From Oscillospiraceae bacterium (GTDB taxonomy: Bacteria > Bacillota > Clostridia > Oscillospirales > Ruminococcaceae): a stretch of 64,000 nt of DNA. Positions 7,634-15,970 of this stretch are shown here, one piece after another (positions within the stretch are counted from its first letter, which is position 1; each line of letters opens with the position of its first letter). The notes under the pieces were generated by a model. The model saw only the letters and a list, made by a program, of their open reading frames with translations, was not told the DNA's origin and made no database searches. A program made the position numbers and the translations under genes. Location: the NCBI GenBank assembly GCA_900770285.1, contig CAAGJO010000024.1, positions 56,215 to 120,214 of the forward strand, written 5' to 3'.

Positions 7634-8914
7634 TTATTTTCCTTTCTGTCTTTCAACCGATGATACAAAGAAGTTATCATGGGGGCGGTTCATAAAATAC
7701 ATGGCGAAATAGCGTATATCGTCCATAGCATGGTCGTTTTCTTTAATAGGGCAGTCGGTGCCTGCTTTTTCATCCCAATGATAGAGAGAAAATTCTCGCA
7801 ACGTATCGGTACATTTCTCTGAAATTTTAATTTTCCCGCCGGCAATCAAATCACTTACCAAACGAATTCCTGTAATTACGTCGTTTTTGCCCTGAGTTAT
7901 ATTATATTTTCCATGACGTTTTACACACTCAATAAAGCTTGCTGCAGACGGATCGCAGACAATCATTTCAATATTCCTCTCACCGCAAAGCTTTTCCAAA
8001 GCCCTGTAATGCTCCTCATCAGTACGCTGAAACCCCGTTTCTCTGGAATCATAATAGTACTCGTCTATACGATACCATATACCGTCATTTTCACCCCAAA
8101 GTCCAAAGCTTGCCGGATTTACCGTTCCATAATCACAACTGACTGCATAGCGTGAAAAGGTTTCCGGCTCAACTGAAAAGCAATTCCTTTCATATGAGAA
8201 CATAGGATAAACAGCTCCGGCAGTATCTGACCACTCACCCAAAACAAAACGCTTATAAAATGCTCCCGAATAAAGCCGCTTATAACGATTTATAACAGCA
8301 GTTGTAAGGCTTGGATTATCTTCCAACTGAAAATGAAGATAAAGAAGATTTTTCTCACGTCTTTTATCTATCCATTCCTTTTTAAACCAATGAAAGCTAT
8401 TATCGGGATTACAATTAAACCAAAGCTTTGAACCTTTTACAGAGCATCTTGCAACAGCCTGCTCAACAAAACTTCTTGGCATAAGTGCTACTTCGTCCAG
8501 AAAAACCCCAGCCAAAGTTATGCCCTGAATCAAAGCTCCCGAACCTTCATCTTTTCCGCCGAAAATATAGAACCGATTGGTGCGGTATTTAAAAGTAATA
8601 TCCACATAATTCTTTGAAAAATTTTCATTGACTATACAGCCAAAATATTTCAGACGTTCAATTAATTCAACAAGAAGATTACGTTTCAGCGAACCGATAG
8701 TTTTACCGCAGAGTCCGAAAGCTTTCCTGTTAAAATTCAAACTTGCCCACATAACAAAGGACAAACCCATGCAGCTTGTTTTTCCTGAACGGATTGCACC
8801 GTCGCAGATTATTCCGTCATACATCTTTGTTTCAGGCTCTTTCCACCATTTTAGAATTTTTCGCTGCTTTGGTGAAAAGCAATGAATATCAATCTTTGGC
8901 AATATCATCATCAC
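7634..8914 (-). CDS. Phage terminase large subunit (PBSX family)
   Basis: 426 aa. Walker A is GAIRSGKT (residues 39-46). A Walker B-like LAGVFLDEVAL follows near residue 140. The nuclease half has CDYGTVNPASFGLW and later acidic residues in CDPSAASF and NDHAMDDIRYF. The protein drives ATP-dependent DNA packaging into the prohead and cuts the concatemer. It overlaps terS by 26 nt. An AGGTGAT site lies before the run of three ATG codons, so the exact start among them is uncertain. All key motifs look intact. Confidence 0.9.
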   Translation of the reverse strand: MMMILPKIDIHCFSPKQRKILKWWKEPETKMYDGIICDGAIRSGKTSCMGLSFVMWASLNFNRKAFGLCGKTIGSLKRNLLVELIERLKYFGCIVNENFSKNYVDITFKYRTNRFYIFGGKDEGSGALIQGITLAGVFLDEVALMPRSFVEQAVARCSVKGSKLWFNCNPDNSFHWFKKEWIDKRREKNLLYLHFQLEDNPSLTTAVINRYKRLYSGAFYKRFVLGEWSDTAGAVYPMFSYERNCFSVEPETFSRYAVSCDYGTVNPASFGLWGENDGIWYRIDEYYYDSRETGFQRTDEEHYRALEKLCGERNIEMIVCDPSAASFIECVKRHGKYNITQGKNDVITGIRLVSDLIAGGKIKISEKCTDTLREFSLYHWDEKAGTDCPIKENDHAMDDIRYFAMYFMNRPHDNFFVSSVERQKGK

Positions 8915-9392
8915 CTATGGCAGAATTGGTATCATTTTCGGAATCAGCAGATCTGAAAAGCTCTTCAAAAGCGCCTGCATTTTTTCTCGTTTCTATTTTT
9001 TCACGATATTCCCAAAGTTTCTCCAAAGCCTTCTGACGATCACAGAATTTTATTTCAACTCCGCCGCCTTTCACCTTTTTTATCTCGGAAACATTGAAAA
9101 GCTCTGCTTTTGTCAGGTCATTTACATTAAAATCTTCTGACAGCGCCAGCTTTACGGCATCATTTATCCTTCCGAAAGCAAGGCGTTCAAGGCCGGCAAT
9201 AACCTCCATTTCGGAGCTTTCCAAAAGCTTTTCCTCCGCTTTGATTTTTTCCTTTACACCCTTTCTTGCCAGAAGACGATTACCCTCAAGCTTTGCAAGT
9301 CTTGGAATCACTCCTGCATTTAATGCAGATTCCTCAGCGTTTCTTGTCATGCAAAAGCTGAGCACAAAATCTTTTAAATTAATTTTTTTCAA
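8889..9392 (-). CDS. Phage terminase small subunit
   Basis: 167 aa if read from the TTG at 9392, which has AGGAAAGGA upstream; longer in-frame extensions run into the structured leader. The N-terminus NLKDFVLSFCMTRNAEESALNAGVI, cut by lysine-rich helices, fits the terminase_2 helix-turn-helix that recognises the packaging site. The middle KKVKGGGVEIKFCDRQKALEKL is common in this family. It is the first gene of the head module and lies behind two copies of a structured repeat (9443-9481 and 9604-9693) that could form its leader RNA. Confidence 0.75.
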   Translation of the reverse strand: MKKINLKDFVLSFCMTRNAEESALNAGVIPRLAKLEGNRLLARKGVKEKIKAEEKLLESSEMEVIAGLERLAFGRINDAVKLALSEDFNVNDLTKAELFNVSEIKKVKGGGVEIKFCDRQKALEKLWEYREKIETRKNAGAFEELFRSADSENDTNSAIGDDDIAKD

Positions 9393-9442
9393 TACACATT
9401 TTCCTTTCCTGAATTTTAAATTGTTTTTTAATGTCCTTCCAT

Positions 9443-9481
9443 AAACAGCAGATAAATGCTGTTTTTTCACGCAAACGTGCG
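9443..9481 (-). repeat. Leader-like repeat, copy A (upstream of terS)
   Basis: On the minus strand: constant hairpin CACG-TTTG-CGTG (9468-9479), A6, then a second hairpin AAACAGCA-loop-TGCTGTTT (9443-9464), then TTTATGGAAGGA. It lacks the conserved upstream tail of copies B and C and is instead preceded by AGGGGC-TCTC-GCCCCT (9484-9499), another 6-bp hairpin. Confidence 0.65.
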
Positions 9482-9603
9482 CCAGGGGCGAGAGCCCCTT
9501 GACCACTGCGCCTCCTGCAAGCTTGATTGCTATAAATTATCTTGCCTGACGGCGATTGCATCGGCTGGGTTTTAAGTTATTTAATAAAACCTCTTCCATA
9601 TAT

Positions 9604-9693
9604 AGCGGGAAAACGCTGTTTTTTTGCACGCAAACGTGCAATTATGAACGAAATATTCAAAATTAAATAATAAAATTAATTATTTGCACAAAA
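9604..9693 (-). repeat. Leader-like repeat, copy B
   Basis: 58 bp (9619-9676) are identical to copy C at 44706-44763, and similarity continues to a shared TTTGCACAAA. On the minus strand the order is TTTGTGCAAA, an AT-rich block with CATAAT (possible -10), hairpin TGCACG-TTTG-CGTGCA, A7, a short second hairpin with stem AGCG/CGCT, then ATATATGGAAGAGG. Confidence 0.8.
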
Positions 9694-9729
9694 AAGCGTT
9701 GGGAAACTGTGCAGTATTACCAACGCTTT
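9693..9729 (-). terminator. Second minus-strand terminator downstream of yebC
   Basis: AAAGCGTTGG (9693-9702) and CCAACGCTTT (9720-9729) form a perfect 10-bp stem with a 17-nt loop. On the minus strand a T-rich tract (TTTTTTGTG) follows. It lies about 75 nt beyond the yebC terminator and directly before the start of repeat copy B. Confidence 0.7.
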
Positions 9730-9801
9730 ATGTATATTTACTTAATTTGATAAAATTTATATTTTTTGATTTCCAGCAGCTTTTTGGTGAAAACGGACAA
9801 T

Positions 9802-9825
9802 AAAAAAAGGCGACCAAAGGTCGCC
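9802..9825 (-). terminator. Intrinsic terminator of the obg-mrnC-yebC transcript
   Basis: GGCGACC (9809-9815), loop of 3, GGTCGCC (9819-9825), with seven T on the minus strand (9802-9808). It lies 24 nt after the yebC stop. Confidence 0.9.
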
Positions 9826-9848
9826 CATAATTAAATTCAAGATACTAA

Positions 9849-10574
9849 TCAGTCTATTTCCCAGTTATGATATACATTCTGGACATCATCGTTATCTTCC
9901 AATGTTTCCAAAAGAAGATTCATCTTTCTGATATCATCCTCATCTTCAAGCTTTGTATATGATGAAGGAATTTTTTCAGCTTCTGCTGAAACTACCGTAT
10001 AACCAAGCTCTTTAAGCTTATCAGCGACTGCAACAACATCATTTGGCTGACATGCAATCTCAATGATATCTTCATCCACATTGAAATCATCTGCTCCTGC
10101 CTCAAAACAGTCTTCCATAATTTTATCTTCATCAGCACCGTTATTCTCAAGAATTACTGTTCCTCTGTCTGAGAACATAAATGATACGCAGCCTGATGTT
10201 CCGAGATTTCCGCCGAATTTATCAAAATAATGACGGACATCTCCTGCTGTACGGTTTTTGTTATCTGTCAAACATTCAACTATCACTGCGACTCCGCTTG
10301 GACCATAGCCTTCGTAAACCATATTCTCATAGTTATTCTTATTGCCTTCCCCTGCAGCCTTTTTGATAATTCTGTCGATATTATCATTTGGCACATTATT
10401 GGACTTTGCTTTTGCAATAAGATCTCTCAGCTTTGAGTTATTATTCGGATCAGGTCCGCCCTCTTTTACGGCTACTGACATTTCACGTCCGATTTTTGTA
10501 AATATTTTTGCCTTCGCACTATCGGCAACTTCTTTTTTTCTTTTAATATTTGCCCATTTTGAATGTCCTGACAT
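9849..10574 (-). CDS. yebC: YebC/PmpR family protein
   Basis: 241 aa from MSGHSKWANIKRKK at 10574, chosen because GGAG lies 8-9 nt upstream; an ATG three codons earlier lacks a site. The three-domain TACO1/YebC fold is covered fully: the N-terminal helical domain (KIFTKIGREMSVAVKEGG), YEGYGPSGVAVIVECLTDN and DDVQNVYHN at the end. Family members were first described as transcription regulators (PmpR); some act on ribosomes during translation of proline-rich stretches. It is cotranscribed with mrnC (about 30-nt gap). Confidence 0.93.
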   Translation of the reverse strand: MSGHSKWANIKRKKEVADSAKAKIFTKIGREMSVAVKEGGPDPNNNSKLRDLIAKAKSNNVPNDNIDRIIKKAAGEGNKNNYENMVYEGYGPSGVAVIVECLTDNKNRTAGDVRHYFDKFGGNLGTSGCVSFMFSDRGTVILENNGADEDKIMEDCFEAGADDFNVDEDIIEIACQPNDVVAVADKLKELGYTVVSAEAEKIPSSYTKLEDEDDIRKMNLLLETLEDNDDVQNVYHNWEID

Positions 10575-10604
10575 AAATTTCACTCCTAATTCTATAGTTA
10601 AATT

Positions 10605-10997
10605 TCAGTTTTCATCTGTCTCCCAACAAACCTCAAAAAGCTCGTCGATACGTTCCTTTTCTCCTGTCAAAAAGAGATAGCCGAACAGACTTTCAAGCCC
10701 TGTTGCCATACGGTACTGCGACGCTGTAGAATGTTTTGGAATTTGTATACCGTTTGCATTTCGTCCACGTTTAAGCACTGCTTGCTCTTCATCGGTAAGC
10801 ACATCTTTTTCCAAAAGCCTTTCCGCCGCTGCAGACTGATACTCTGCACAAACTTTCTTAACAGCAATTTTATGCAGTTCATTAGCAGGACGATTTCCGG
10901 AAAGAATAATCTTTTCACGAGCTTTCTGCTCATAAACCGCATCTCCCATAAAAGCCAATACTACGGGAGAATACTGCATAGCGTCACGCTTTTCCAT
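10605..10997 (-). CDS. mrnC: Mini-ribonuclease III
   Basis: 130 aa from the ATG at 10997 with GAGGTG upstream. It has the RNase III fold without a dsRNA-binding domain: LAFMGDAVYEQKARE (catalytic Asp in GDAVYE), LHKIAVKKVCAEYQS, KRGRNANG and YRMATGLESLFGYLFLTG with the second acidic site (E in LESLFGYLF). In Bacillus, MrnC matures 23S rRNA ends. The genes around it (obg, rpmA, yebC) are ribosome related. It sits between a small ORF and yebC on the same strand. Confidence 0.93.
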   Translation of the reverse strand: MEKRDAMQYSPVVLAFMGDAVYEQKAREKIILSGNRPANELHKIAVKKVCAEYQSAAAERLLEKDVLTDEEQAVLKRGRNANGIQIPKHSTASQYRMATGLESLFGYLFLTGEKERIDELFEVCWETDEN

Positions 10998-11021
10998 AAA
11001 GCACCTCAATTATTCTGATAG

Positions 11022-11168
11022 TTATTTTTTATCCTCTGTTTGAATTTCATCCTGCTTATTTTTCTCATCAGCAGGTTTTTCATTCTTTTCGTTTTTTAGC
11101 TTTTCAGATTCTGATATTTTTTTACTGAAGAGCTTATAAAAACTTTCAAGAATATTATTCTGCTTCAT
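11022..11168 (-). CDS. Small lysine/glutamate-rich ORF between obg and mrnC
   Basis: 48 codons from the ATG at 11168 to a TAA, beginning MKQNNILESFYKLFSKKISE and ending in a charged, disordered tail. It starts 21 nt after the obg stop and has a GGGAT-type weak ribosome site. The short amphipathic first helix and acidic/basic tail suggest a real small protein, but I recognise no family. It fills an otherwise empty gap in a tight operon. Confidence 0.45.
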   Translation of the reverse strand: MKQNNILESFYKLFSKKISESEKLKNEKNEKPADEKNKQDEIQTEDKK

Positions 11169-11189
11169 TTATCCCATCCCCAATATAAA

Positions 11190-12476
<1,287 letters not shown>

Positions 12477-12491
12477 CTATTCTTTGTTATG

Positions 12492-12521
12492 AAAAAACCC
12501 TAAGCCCGCCGCTTAGGGTTT
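12492..12521 (-). terminator. Terminator/attenuator between rpmA and obg
   Basis: AAACCCTAAGC (12495-12505), loop CCGCC, GCTTAGGGTTT (12511-12521): 11 bp, with a T6 run on the minus strand. obg begins only about 25 nt further on, so partial read-through must feed obg. Confidence 0.85.
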
Positions 12522-12533
12522 AGATAGTTAAAA

Positions 12534-12815
12534 TTAAGCCTGTGGGTATACAGAAACCTTTTTGCGGTCTCTTCCGAGTCTTTCAAATCTTACTACTCCG
12601 TCTGCTGTTGCAAACAATGTATCATCTGAACCACGGCCTACGTTTTCACCGGCGTGAATATGTGTTCCTCTCTGTCTTACGAGAATATTTCCAGCCAGAA
12701 CGAACTGACCGTCAGCTCTCTTGACGCCAAGTCTTTTTGACTCAGAATCACGTCCGTTCTTTGTAGAACCCATACCTTTTTTATGAGCAAAGAACTGCAT
12801 AGAAATCTTAATCAT
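12534..12815 (-). CDS. rpmA: 50S ribosomal protein L27
   Basis: 93 aa. It carries the firmicute N-terminal extension MIKISMQFF before [21 protein letters not shown], so it is made as a precursor cut between F and A by the Prp protease. The mature N-terminus reaches the peptidyl-transferase centre. The body [23 protein letters not shown] is canonical. The protease gene prp lies directly upstream. The ribosome site is GGAGGTG. Confidence 0.98.
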   Translation of the reverse strand: MIKISMQFFAHKKGMGSTKNGRDSESKRLGVKRADGQFVLAGNILVRQRGTHIHAGENVGRGSDDTLFATADGVVRFERLGRDRKKVSVYPQA

Positions 12816-12849
12816 TGCGTTACACCTCCATGATGCAATTTAAGAAGGA

Positions 12850-13170
12850 TCAGGCATCTATAACCTTGATCCGGATACTGCCCGAAAATTCATCTGACAA
12901 GCAATACAAATGCGTCAGTAAACCAAGCAAAAGCTTATCGCCTTCACCTGTCTGGTCATTTTCAAGCTTTAAGCTTATTTCATTTTCAAGAACATCGACC
13001 TTAGCCTTTATTTTAAACGCCTCGGTGATGGTATTTGCCGTAAGCATAACGGCCGAGGAAACGCTTGCACAAGCAATATCATTTCCTGCACTTCCGAAAC
13101 CTGCATGTCCTTTTACTGAAAATCCAAGCAGTTTATCGGTTTTGTTTTTAAAAAAATCTGCTGAAATCAT
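12850..13170 (-). CDS. prp: Ribosomal-processing cysteine protease Prp
   Basis: 106 aa. It has the catalytic pair of the YsxB/Prp family: His22 in VKGHAGFG and Cys34 in DIACASVSSA. It removes the N-terminal extension of L27, whose gene follows with the matching FF-AHKKG site. Its ATG overlaps the stop of rplU (TAATG), so L21, Prp and L27 are made in fixed order. The length is normal for the family. Confidence 0.95.
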   Translation of the reverse strand: MISADFFKNKTDKLLGFSVKGHAGFGSAGNDIACASVSSAVMLTANTITEAFKIKAKVDVLENEISLKLENDQTGEGDKLLLGLLTHLYCLSDEFSGSIRIKVIDA

Positions 13171-13481
13171 TATGCGTTGATAGCTTCGATTTTAATTTGT
13201 GTATAAGGCTGTCTGTGACCCATGCTTCTCTTTTCGCCCTTCTTTGGCTTATAAGTGAAAACATTGATTTTCTTAGCCTTGCCATTCTTGAGAACCTTAG
13301 CTGATACTGTTGCACCCTCAACGTATGGAGCGCCAACCTTTACGCCGTTATCTTCGCCTACTACCAAAACTTTATCAAAAGTTACTGTATCATCAGCATT
13401 AACGTCCAGCTTCTCAATGAAAACAACATCATCCTTTTTAACCTGATACTGTTTTCCGCCTGTTTCAATTACTGCGTACAT
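13170..13481 (-). CDS. rplU: 50S ribosomal protein L21
   Basis: 103 aa from [14 protein letters not shown] at 13481. The in-frame extension upstream (13482-13601) lies in the structured leader and is not protein. The sequence [22 protein letters not shown] is the conserved rRNA-binding end. It is first in the rplU-prp-rpmA operon and overlaps prp by 1 nt. Confidence 0.98.
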   Translation of the reverse strand: MYAVIETGGKQYQVKKDDVVFIEKLDVNADDTVTFDKVLVVGEDNGVKVGAPYVEGATVSAKVLKNGKAKKINVFTYKPKKGEKRSMGHRQPYTQIKIEAINA

Positions 13482-13566
13482 CTTAAAATGCACCTGCCTT
13501 TTCATTAGAACTCGCTGTGCGGGGAGCAGAACATACGTCTGACTTGACAAACCCCGAGCATGCGGC
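13482..13566 (-). ncRNA. L21 ribosomal leader
   Basis: On the minus strand between the promoter and rplU lies a compact structured leader: GCCGCATGCTCGGGG, then GACGTATGTTCTGC, CCCCGCACAGCGAG, and AAAAGGCAGGTGCA just before the ATG. The pairing CTCGGGG/CCCCG..GAG and the conserved AAAAGGCAGGTG element are those of the known L21 leader, which is thought to let L21 repress its own operon. The family is recognised from memory; a covariance search would settle it. Confidence 0.75.
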
Positions 13567-13572
13567 TTAATT

Positions 13573-13601
13573 ATCATATCACAATTAACATTTAAAGTCA
13601 A
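13573..13601 (-). promoter_or_regulatory. Sigma-A promoter of the rplU operon
   Basis: Minus strand -35 TTGACT (13596-13601), 17-nt spacer, -10 TATGAT (13573-13578). Transcription would begin near 13566, exactly where the L21 leader starts. Confidence 0.85.
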
Positions 13602-13686
13602 GCAAATAAGCTTTTAAATATAAATGCATACGATAAAATTTACATTTAATTTACAATTATGCAATAACTCATCCGGCAAAGGCAAG

Positions 13687-15225
13687 TTATTTAGCCTCCT
13701 CTGCGGGAAGAATACTCTTATCGTCTTTATTTTCTTTTGTTTTCTTAGTTGAGGCAATTTTTGCTTCAAACCAGAAATTTGAGCCTTTTCCTTCTACCGA
13801 CTGCACACCAAAGGCGAAATCATGCTTTTTGAGAATTTCCTTACAAATTGAAAGTCCTAAGCCGGTACCAACTGTTTCACGCTTATATTTTTCCTCACGA
13901 TAATACCTATCGAAAATAAGCGGCAGCATTTCCTTTGAAATACCTTTGCCATGGTCAATAACTTCAATCCGCACAACATCTTCCTTATTTATCTGTTTTA
14001 CGCGAATATATTTATCCTCACCGCAATAGTTCACCGCATTATTTATAAAGTTATAAAGCACCTGATCCAGCTTTTCTTCATCGGCACAGATAATTCTGTC
14101 CTCATCCGGCTCAAAATCAATATCATAACCGTCGTTTTCTACAAGCAAGCGATACCTCAACATAACATCATGAATTTTTTCATGAACAGATATATCCGTT
14201 AAGTTCAGCTCCATATTTCCGCTTTCAAGCTTTGAAAGCTCCAACAGATTATTTACTAGATTTGACAAACGGTCGGTTTCATCAATGATGACATTAAGAT
14301 GTTCCTCACGCTTTTCAGGATTATCTCCTGAAAAGTCCTTTATCATTTCAGCATAGCTTTTAACTATGGTCAGAGGCGTTCTGAGATCATGAGAGATATT
14401 AGCTATAAGGTCTTTTCGCAGGTCGGAAACCTTCTGAATCTCATTCTTGGCATGTTCCAAAACATTTGACAGCTCCTCAATTTCCCGATAACCCCTTGTA
14501 TTAAACTCAACGCTATAGTCCCCGTCACCAAACTTTTTGGCTGTATGAGTAATCTCAACAATCGGCCGTGAAAGTCTCTTGGAAATAAACATAGTTATAA
14601 TAAACGCAAGTTCAAAGAGTATTATGGTAATAAATATCAGCTGTTCACGAATAATCTTCACTGTGGACTCAATAGGTTCAATAGTGCTCTCTATAAACAG
14701 ATACAAAGGCTGTTGCAGGCTCTTACTGCTGAACTTCGCACAATAAAATATCTCCTTGCTGTTTGTACGTTCATTCTTATAGATTTTGGTAATATAATCG
14801 CTGTTCTGATTATTAAGCTCGCCTTTCATCTGGAAGAATAAAATTCCCCATTTATTTGCATCGCCGTTCATCAGTGAAGTACTGCCCATATTATTTTCGC
14901 TGACGATTTCATTTCCCATTTCATCGACAATTGTAATACTCAGAGCATTTTCAAAAGCAAGCTTTCGTATCATATTATTATTACTGTCGCTGTCAAAGCT
15001 ATGAGCAATACTTTTTGCCGCAAGATGTACGTCACGTATTTTTGCATTCTGATAATAGCCTGCAATAAAAACATACTGAAAAAGCCATATAAGTACAAGA
15101 ATCATGACCGTGAACAGCATAAAATACATCCACACATATGAAAGCAGACTGCGCTTATCCTTTACACAATCAATTTTACTGCGGACTTTATTGACAAACT
15201 TATTTTGTTTATTGAATCTTTTCAA
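13687..15225 (-). CDS. Membrane sensor histidine kinase (HAMP)
   Basis: 512 aa. There are two membrane segments (about 31-54 and 195-214) with an extracellular domain of about 140 residues between them. A HAMP domain (215-270) and HisKA with His279 in NISHDLRTP follow, then a HATPase domain with the N box LYNFINNAVNYC, DHGKGIS and GTGLGLSI. It autophosphorylates and passes phosphate to the response regulator encoded upstream, whose gene it overlaps by 17 nt. The start appears to be TTG at 15225. The ligand is unknown. The general architecture is YycG/PhoR-like, but the extracellular domain is not recognised. Confidence 0.92.
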   Translation of the reverse strand: MKRFNKQNKFVNKVRSKIDCVKDKRSLLSYVWMYFMLFTVMILVLIWLFQYVFIAGYYQNAKIRDVHLAAKSIAHSFDSDSNNNMIRKLAFENALSITIVDEMGNEIVSENNMGSTSLMNGDANKWGILFFQMKGELNNQNSDYITKIYKNERTNSKEIFYCAKFSSKSLQQPLYLFIESTIEPIESTVKIIREQLIFITIILFELAFIITMFISKRLSRPIVEITHTAKKFGDGDYSVEFNTRGYREIEELSNVLEHAKNEIQKVSDLRKDLIANISHDLRTPLTIVKSYAEMIKDFSGDNPEKREEHLNVIIDETDRLSNLVNNLLELSKLESGNMELNLTDISVHEKIHDVMLRYRLLVENDGYDIDFEPDEDRIICADEEKLDQVLYNFINNAVNYCGEDKYIRVKQINKEDVVRIEVIDHGKGISKEMLPLIFDRYYREEKYKRETVGTGLGLSICKEILKKHDFAFGVQSVEGKGSNFWFEAKIASTKKTKENKDDKSILPAEEAK

Positions 15226-15883
15226 ACTTGTAGCCCATTCCTCTCAGAGTAACTATAAGATTTCTGTACTTACCCAAGCTGTTTCTAAGCATTTTAATAT
15301 GTGTATCAACGGTTCTGTCGTCACCGTAAAAATCAAAGCCCCACACTTCTTCAAGCAGCTTTTCTCTTGACAATGCAATATTCATATTCTTTGCCATATA
15401 GAAAAGCAAATCATATTCCTTTGGGGTCATCTGAACAGGCTTGCCGTCAATTGTAACCTCTCTTGCAGTAAAGTTGATCACCAATGTTTCATATACCAGT
15501 ACATCTTCTTTTTTATTATTTCCTTTGACACGGCTTATAACTGCATTAATCCTTGCCATAAGCTCCTTTGGCGAAAAAGGTTTAACGATATAATCGTCTA
15601 CGCCGATCTCAAAGCCGAACAATTTATCATATTCCTCGCCTCTTGCAGAGAGCATAATCACAGGAATATCCTTGATCTTTTTAATTTCCTTGCAAGCGGA
15701 GTACCCATCCAGCTTGGGCATCATAATATCCATAACAATAAGGTCAAAATCTTCGGCTTTTGCCTTTTCAACTGCTTCCATACCGTCAGCCGCCTGAACG
15801 ACCTCAAAGCCGTTGAATTCAGCATATTCTTTTATAATTTCACGAATTCTCTGCTCATCATCAACCACAAGAATTTTCGGCAT
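15209..15883 (-). CDS. OmpR-family response regulator
   Basis: 224 aa. The receiver domain has the acidic pair near D8/D9, phospho-acceptor D52 (LIVMDIMMPKLDG), conserved Ser/Ala in MLSARG and Lys in DDYIVKPFSPKEL. The C-terminal winged helix (residues 130-224) contains MTPKEYDLLFYMAKN and VDTHIKMLRNSLGKY. It is the partner of the downstream kinase. The ribosome site is GGAGAGA. Targets are not visible; no clear direct-repeat operator was found upstream. Confidence 0.94.
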   Translation of the reverse strand: MPKILVVDDEQRIREIIKEYAEFNGFEVVQAADGMEAVEKAKAEDFDLIVMDIMMPKLDGYSACKEIKKIKDIPVIMLSARGEEYDKLFGFEIGVDDYIVKPFSPKELMARINAVISRVKGNNKKEDVLVYETLVINFTAREVTIDGKPVQMTPKEYDLLFYMAKNMNIALSREKLLEEVWGFDFYGDDRTVDTHIKMLRNSLGKYRNLIVTLRGMGYKFEKIQ

Positions 15884-15970
15884 ATTTATCTCTCCTTTGA
15901 TTTATAAATCTTTTTAGCTAACTAAAGTTTAATACTTTTTTATGTTTAATATGTGAAATCTGAAAGAAAT

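Larger units (their letters stand above)
9393..9848. other. Intergenic stretch between terS and yebC
   Basis: No convincing gene. It holds the terS ribosome site, repeat copies A and B, a GAGA-loop hairpin (9484-9499), and two minus-strand terminators (9693-9729 and 9802-9825). A 60-codon minus-strand frame crosses copy A but shows no family signature and overlaps structured DNA, so I do not call it. Confidence 0.7.

Noticed and set aside
9379..9561. 60-codon minus-strand frame before terS
   Set aside because: It runs through the structured repeat copy A and a GC hairpin, has no ribosome site or family signature, and overlaps the better-supported terS start.
13482..13601. N-terminal extension of L21
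   Set aside because: The extra 40 codons lie in the L21 leader RNA; the proper start MYAVIETGG has the family N-terminus.
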